DNA from: Gallionellales bacterium 39-52-133
Lineage (GTDB): Bacteria; Pseudomonadota; Gammaproteobacteria; Burkholderiales; Gallionellaceae
DNA length: 64,000 bases
Assembly: GCA_002278935.1 (NCBI GenBank)
Contig: NCJL01000007.1
Span: forward strand, 48,548-112,547
Direction: 5' to 3'
The notes under the pieces were generated by a model. The model saw only the letters and a list, made by a program, of their open reading frames with translations, ran no database searches and was not told the origin of the DNA. A program made the translations under genes and the position numbers. Below are positions 59,677 to 64,000 of the stretch, one piece after another; the first letter of the stretch is position 1, and each line of letters starts with the position of its first letter.

Positions 59677-60471
59677 ATGAAAACTTTTATGATGTGCGAG
59701 CCTGCCTATTTCGAGGTGAGCTATGTGATTAATCCGTGGATGAGCGCAAATATTGGCCTTGTAGACCGTGCCCTTGCAGCCAGGCAATGGCAAACCCTGC
59801 ACGATACCCTTGCCAAAAAATCACACATCCGCCTGATAGAACCTGTCACGGGTCTGCCTGACATGGTGTTTACCGCCAATGCCGGCCTGGTGCACAAACA
59901 GGAGGTGATTGTTTCGACTTTTCGCCACACGGAAAGACAGGGGGAATCGCAACACTACACAAAATTCTTTGCCGATGCCGGCTACCATCTTAAAAGCCTT
60001 GCGCCTGGAGTGATCTTTGAAGGTGCGGGCGATGCGCTGTTCGATGCTACGGGCGAACTATGGACAGGCTCAGGCCCAAGAAGCGATGAAGCGGCCGTTA
60101 CGGAAATCACCAATGCGCTGCAAGTCAGCATCCATGCGCTGGAGCTGGTGGACCCGCGCTGGTATCATCTGGACACGGCGTTCTGCCCGCTTGCGGATGG
60201 CTATGCGCTGGCTTATAAACACGCGTTTTCTGCCGCCAGTGCGGCGCTGCTTCAAAATAAACTGGGGGAAAAAGTCATCTGGGTATCGGATGAAGATGCC
60301 CTCAATTTTGCCTGCAATGCAATTTGCCTGGAGCATGAAGTGATTCTGTATCGTGCTTCCTCTGAATTAAAAGCCGCACTCAAGCACTATAATTTCAGCG
60401 TCATCGAAATCGATGTTTCCGAATTCATGAAATCCGGCGGCTCGTGCAAATGCATGACGCTTGAGATTTAA
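59677..60471 (+). CDS. DDAH/amidinotransferase-family hydrolase
   Basis: Guanidino-group-modifying enzyme family (dimethylargininase, arginine deiminase relatives). The 264-residue product has the active-site pattern GLPDMVFTANAGLV (Asp), FEGAGDALFD, YHLDTAFCPL (His) and a terminal catalytic Cys in GGSCKCMTLEI. GGGAG lies four to five bases before ATG. The substrate (methylarginine, arginine or ornithine-related) cannot be told from sequence. Flanked by repeat-rich DNA downstream. Confidence 0.85.
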   Translation: MKTFMMCEPAYFEVSYVINPWMSANIGLVDRALAARQWQTLHDTLAKKSHIRLIEPVTGLPDMVFTANAGLVHKQEVIVSTFRHTERQGESQHYTKFFADAGYHLKSLAPGVIFEGAGDALFDATGELWTGSGPRSDEAAVTEITNALQVSIHALELVDPRWYHLDTAFCPLADGYALAYKHAFSAASAALLQNKLGEKVIWVSDEDALNFACNAICLEHEVILYRASSELKAALKHYNFSVIEIDVSEFMKSGGSCKCMTLEI

Positions 60472-60486
60472 AGCTTTTAAAACTTG

Positions 60487-60825
60487 TCCACAGATTTCAC
60501 AGATTCACACAGATGATTGATCTTTTCATAATTCATAACAGGCGATACTGAACAGAAAAATCCCCCCTAGCCCCCCTTTGCAAAGTGGGGTAACTGCAAA
60601 GCTTCAGGGTGCAGGTTCCTCACTTTAACAAAGGGAGGAACACTCTCGGCCCCAAGTAATGCTGGTTCCCCACTTTGCAAAGGGGGGCCAGGGGGGATTT
60701 AAAAAGTTTCATGAATTATGCAAGTCTCAATAAGTTGCTGCGGGCGCATGATTACAAGTGTATTTTTTTTCAGATTTTTTCGGGTTGATTATTTTTAATC
60801 TGTGTGAATCTGTGTAATCTGTGGA
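60487..60825. repeat. Nested palindromic repeat element upstream of the ABC exporter
   Basis: Outer arms: 60487-60514 (CCACAGATTTCACAGATTC...) and its near-complement 60798-60825. Inner arms: 60556-60592 (AAATCCCCCCTAGCCCCCC...) and 60666-60700, able to pair over about 30 bp. The gap between genes is 393 bp and contains no gene. Confidence 0.85.
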
Positions 60826-60864
60826 TAAAGCAGCCTTTAATAAATTTAACCATTTCAACACCCT

Positions 60865-62625
60865 ATGCATCCCTTAAAACGCCTCTTCAACTACACCCGA
60901 CAATATCGCTCCGATGTGATCATTGCGTCGATCTACTCGGTCCTCAACAAGTTATTCGACATCCTGCCGGAAATACTGATCGGCATTGCCGTCGATGTGG
61001 TGGTTAACCAGAAGGCTTCCTTTCTTGCTCGTGCCGGCATCATCGAACCGAAAGATCAGTTGCTGCTGCTGGCGCTGATCACGGTGATCATCTGGGTGCT
61101 GGAATCACTGTTCGAATATCTGTATGAATTGAAGTGGCGCAATCTGGCGCAGAACCTGCAGCACGATATGCGCATGGAGGCCTACCAGCATGTGCAGAAG
61201 CTGGAGCTGGCGTATTTCGAGCGCAACCGCACCGGCAATTTGCTCTCCATCCTCAACGAGGACATCAACCAGATGGAGCGCTTCCTCAACGGCGGCGCCA
61301 ATGATCTGATCCAGGTATTAGTCGGCTCGCTGATGGTGGGCGCGGTGTTCTTTTATATCACCAGCTCGCTCGCCTTTCTCGCGCTAATGCCTATCCCCTT
61401 TATCCTCTATGGCGCGTTCTGGTTTCAATCGCGCCTCGCACCGCGCTACACTGCGGTAAGAGTAGCGGCCGGCGCGCTGGCAACGCAGTTCAACAACAAC
61501 CTCTCCGGCATCGCCACCGTCAAGGCCTATACGGCAGAGGATTTTGAAGCAGAACATATACGCAAAGGCTCAAACGAATATCGCGCCCGCAATGCCGAAG
61601 CGATACGCTGGTCTGCCGCCATCACACCGGTGATACGCATGGCCATCCTGGTTGGCTTTACCGTCACGCTGCTGTATGGCGGCATACTCGCGCTGAATGG
61701 TGAAATCGGCGTGGGCAGCTATTCGGTGCTGGTCTACCTGACTCAACGTTTATTGTGGCCGCTGACACGTCTGGCCGAAATGACCGACCTCTACCAGCGC
61801 TCGATGGCCTCCATCCAGCGCGTGATGGATTTGCTGCATACACCCATCGCCATTCCCTATGAAGGCAAGCATCTTGCGCTGGGCAGCGTGCGCGGCGAGC
61901 TGGAATTCGAGCAGGTGAAGTTTGTTTACGCAGATAACGAGACTGCCGCGATCGACGGCATCAGCCTGCGCATCGCAGCGGGCGAGAGCGTGGCTTTTGT
62001 CGGCAGCACCGGCGGCGGCAAAAGCACGCTGATCAAATTGCTGCTGCGCTTCTATGAGCCGCAACAGGGGCAGATCAAACTCGACGGGCAGAATATCGGC
62101 GAACTCAATCTGCAGGACTTGCGCCGCGCCATCGGCTATGTGGCGCAGGACACTTTCCTCGCCGACGCCAGCGTCACAGAGAACATTGCCTATGGCACGC
62201 ATGGCATTTCGCAGGAAGAAATTATCAACGCAGCCAAAGCTGCCGAAGCGCATGAGTTTATTATTGCGCTGCCGCAGGGCTATAACACCCAGGTGGGTGA
62301 GCGCGGCATGAAGCTGTCCGGCGGGCAACGCCAGCGGCTGGCACTGGCGCGCGCGATCCTGAAAAATCCCCCCATCCTGATTCTGGACGAAGCCACCTCG
62401 GCGGTGGACAATGAAACCGAAGCGGCGATCCAGCGCTCGCTCGACCGACTGGTGGTGGGGCGCACCAGCCTGATCATCGCACATCGTTTATCCACCGTGC
62501 GTTATGCGCACCTGATCCATGTGCTAGAGGGCGGTCGCATTGTGGAATCCGGCACGCATGACGAGTTAATCCGTCTGGCGGGCAGCTATGCCGCGCTGTG
62601 GCGCCTGCAAACCGGAGAACGCTAA
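60865..62625 (+). CDS. ABC exporter (fused permease-ATPase, MsbA/MDR-like)
   Basis: A 586-residue half-transporter that works as a dimer. It has six membrane helices (residues about 15-310) and a C-terminal nucleotide-binding domain. Landmarks are Walker A GSTGGGKST, Q-loop IGYVAQDTFLADASV, signature LSGGQRQRLALARAI, Walker B PILILDEATSAVDNET and the His switch IAHRLSTV. It resembles lipid or multidrug exporters; substrate unknown. It is bracketed by related repeats (60487-60825 and 62695-62797). Confidence 0.93.
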   Translation: MHPLKRLFNYTRQYRSDVIIASIYSVLNKLFDILPEILIGIAVDVVVNQKASFLARAGIIEPKDQLLLLALITVIIWVLESLFEYLYELKWRNLAQNLQHDMRMEAYQHVQKLELAYFERNRTGNLLSILNEDINQMERFLNGGANDLIQVLVGSLMVGAVFFYITSSLAFLALMPIPFILYGAFWFQSRLAPRYTAVRVAAGALATQFNNNLSGIATVKAYTAEDFEAEHIRKGSNEYRARNAEAIRWSAAITPVIRMAILVGFTVTLLYGGILALNGEIGVGSYSVLVYLTQRLLWPLTRLAEMTDLYQRSMASIQRVMDLLHTPIAIPYEGKHLALGSVRGELEFEQVKFVYADNETAAIDGISLRIAAGESVAFVGSTGGGKSTLIKLLLRFYEPQQGQIKLDGQNIGELNLQDLRRAIGYVAQDTFLADASVTENIAYGTHGISQEEIINAAKAAEAHEFIIALPQGYNTQVGERGMKLSGGQRQRLALARAILKNPPILILDEATSAVDNETEAAIQRSLDRLVVGRTSLIIAHRLSTVRYAHLIHVLEGGRIVESGTHDELIRLAGSYAALWRLQTGER

Positions 62626-62629
62626 GTAT

Positions 62630-62644
62630 CTGATTTTATTGAAT
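62630..62644 (+). repeat. Dispersed AT-rich motif, copy 6
   Basis: CTGATTTTATTGAAT starts only five bases after the stop codon of the ABC exporter. Confidence 0.6.
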
Positions 62645-62694
62645 ATTTATGAATTATTCACCTTTTAAATCAAGGAGTTATCCTGCCTCTGGCT

Positions 62695-62797
62695 AAAGTG
62701 GGGAATTAGTCTTACTTGAGACTTAACCGTTACCCCACTTTATAAAAGGGGGGCTAGGGGGGATTTAAAAAGTGTCATAATTTATGCAAGTCTCAAT
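62695..62797. repeat. Partial second copy of the palindromic repeat
   Basis: The segment 62730-62797 (TACCCCACTTTATAAAAGGG then GGGCTAGGGGGGATTTAAAA, continuing AAGTGTCATAATTTATGCAAGTCTCAATA in two parts) is a direct repeat of 60666-60730. The left pairing arm is shortened to AAAGTGGGGA at 62695. Confidence 0.85.
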
Positions 62798-62826
62798 AGC
62801 ACAAAATATTTTCCCGGAGGAAGCTT

Positions 62827-63753
62827 ATGAATATCACCTTAATCACTCGCGCTGCAGCTCTTATCTTTGCACTGTTCACTGCACAGGCTTATGCACTGCA
62901 ACTCTCGCCCATCCAGGTATCGCCCGGCGTCTATGCCTTTATCGGCGAAACAGGCATGCGCACCTATGAAAACGAAGGCATGAACGCCAATACCGGCTTT
63001 ATTGTGACCAAAGCGGGCGTTGTCGTTGTGGATAGCGGATCAACTTATCTGGCGGCCAAAGCAATACATGCGGCAATCAAAAAGGTCACGCAGCAGCCGG
63101 TGAAATATGTGATCAACACCGGCGGGCAAGATCACCGCTGGCTGGGCAACGGCTACTTCAAGGAGCAAGGCGCGCAACTCATTGCCAGCAGCAAAGCCAA
63201 AGCAGATATGCAAGAGCGCGGCGCCGGGCAAATTGCCGGGCTAACTACCGAGCTGAAAGAGAAAATAAAAGGTACACAGCCTGTCTATCCGGAAAAGCTG
63301 GTTGATCAGAAAGAAACCCTGCAACTGGGCGGCGAAGAAATCCAAGTCTTATTTTTCCACGGCGGCCACACCCCAGGCGATGCAGTCGTCTGGCTACCCA
63401 AATCGCGCACCCTGTTCAGCGGCGACCTTGTTTATGTCGACCGCATGCTCGGTGTGTTACCGGTCAGCAACAGCAAAAACTGGCTGGCTTCGTTCGAGGC
63501 TGCCAGCAAACTCAAACCGAAAATTGTCATTCCAGGACATGGCAAAGTGTGCGACTGGGCCAAAGCACAACGCGAGAGCGGCGACTATCTCTCCCTGTTG
63601 CGCAGCCACATGCGCAAGGCGATTGATGACAACAAAGATCTGCAAACCGCGATCAACACGCTGGACCAAAGCGCATTTAAACAATTGGAAAATTTCGAGC
63701 TATTGAGCGGCGGCAATGCCAGCCGCGTGTATCTGGAGATGGAAACCGAGTGA
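62827..63753 (+). CDS. Secreted metallo-beta-lactamase-fold protein with altered metal motif
   Basis: A 308-residue product with signal peptide (to about AYA, residue 23) and an MBL fold. The usual HxHxDH is replaced by TGGQDH in NTGGQDHRWLGNGYF; only the last Asp-His pair is kept. Later elements are intact: HGGHTPGD (His), FSGDLVYVD (bridging Asp) and IVIPGHGKVCD (His). This fits a PQQ-relay/SoxH-like subgroup. Activity may be altered (one metal) or lost. GGAGGAAGCTT precedes the ATG. Confidence 0.85.
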   Translation: MNITLITRAAALIFALFTAQAYALQLSPIQVSPGVYAFIGETGMRTYENEGMNANTGFIVTKAGVVVVDSGSTYLAAKAIHAAIKKVTQQPVKYVINTGGQDHRWLGNGYFKEQGAQLIASSKAKADMQERGAGQIAGLTTELKEKIKGTQPVYPEKLVDQKETLQLGGEEIQVLFFHGGHTPGDAVVWLPKSRTLFSGDLVYVDRMLGVLPVSNSKNWLASFEAASKLKPKIVIPGHGKVCDWAKAQRESGDYLSLLRSHMRKAIDDNKDLQTAINTLDQSAFKQLENFELLSGGNASRVYLEMETE

Positions 63754-63839
63754 TGCCACTCAACTTGTTTAATTGTGATTAAAACAGAACTGGGTGGTAA
63801 TCCGAGGACCTAAGAATACTCACAGTCTAATTCTATTTT

Positions 63840-63855
63840 ATTGAATATAATCAAA
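63840..63855 (-). repeat. Dispersed AT-rich motif, copy 7
   Basis: The minus strand reads TTTGATTATATTCAAT, between the MBL-fold gene and the transposase end. Confidence 0.6.
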
Positions 63856-63908
63856 TAGTTATAAATCAATCGAGTCTGACCCCATTGATTCATTTGTGAC
63901 CGGTGGAT

Positions 63909-64000
63909 TCACATTGCAACCGCACCACGCTTAGCTTCTTGGAAGACTTCATGAGGCGTCCGATAGCCTAGGCACTTGCGAGGTCGATGATTCAGCTTTT
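63909..64000 (-). CDS. IS30-family transposase, C-terminal end (cut by window)
   Basis: Thirty codons on the minus strand end at TGA 63909. They read LNHRPRKCLGYRTPHEVF followed by QEAKRGAVAM. The LN.RPRK.LGY.TP.EVF pattern is the characteristic C terminus of IS30-type DDE transposases. The element continues beyond the window; its outer end probably lies near 63870-63900 (GAGTCTGACCCCATTGA). Confidence 0.85.
   Translation of the reverse strand, partial: KLNHRPRKCLGYRTPHEVFQEAKRGAVAM

Overview
The window is a 64 kb chromosomal stretch of roughly balanced GC from a Gram-negative betaproteobacterium. The gene neighbourhoods point there: rimP-nusA, pyrG-kdsA-eno-ftsB, and a coxBA / ctaG / DUF2970 / coxC / surf1 / SCO-like / ctaB / sco cytochrome oxidase cluster. 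Nitrosomonadales (Gallionellaceae or Sulfuricellaceae-like) is the best guess, but this is inference from gene order and protein flavour only. Almost everything is vertically inherited housekeeping content. No CRISPR array, prophage or toxin-antitoxin locus was seen.

Layout. 1-2460: 3' part of the rimP-nusA operon (minus) behind a structured leader, then two identical tRNA-Glu genes and tRNA-Ala with a near-consensus promoter. 2775-8991: maf, dksA, tex, two small envelope genes, an orphan parA and tRNA-Leu. 9060-14703 (minus): ftsB, eno, kdsA, pyrG and radA, linking central metabolism, LPS Kdo synthesis, CTP and DNA repair. 14807-21820: a COG2509 flavoprotein, a branched-chain-amino-acid-type ABC importer in which LivM and LivG are fused, and a 63-residue cysteine-rich protein. 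21949-24018 (minus): tas-like reductase and Hsp33. 24268-32415 (minus): an aa3/caa3-type cytochrome c oxidase and its assembly factors, including a 34-residue assembly peptide, but with no heme A synthase gene. 32785-41870 (minus): an orphan response regulator, PBP1C and a giant alpha-2-macroglobulin-like protein.

42338-50687: HU, uracil-DNA glycosylase, a Sel1-repeat protein, an ArnT-like glycosyltransferase, a VIT-family metal transporter, and a tightly overlapping envelope gene set (HAD phosphatase, BNR/sialidase-like protein, polytopic membrane protein, lipoprotein) followed by a small outer-membrane protein. 51050-58112: rlmM, a Sel1 plus CFI-box protein, hslR, and divergent rluC and rne; the RNase E tail carries a heptad repeat. 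58231-64000: tyrosine phosphatase, TauE/SafE permease, DDAH-family hydrolase, ABC exporter, metallo-beta-lactamase-fold protein, and the end of an IS30-family transposase.

The most unusual content is non-coding. A dispersed AT-rich motif (core TTTGATTATATTSAAT) occurs seven times, always between genes. There is a MITE-like element at 50791-51010, nested palindromes at 60487-60825 with a partial second copy at 62695-62797, and two long perfect hairpins without U-tracts. I did not find a clearly new multi-gene system. The best candidates for unexplained biology are the dispersed motif, the sialidase-like envelope cluster, and the MBL-fold protein with a degenerate metal site.
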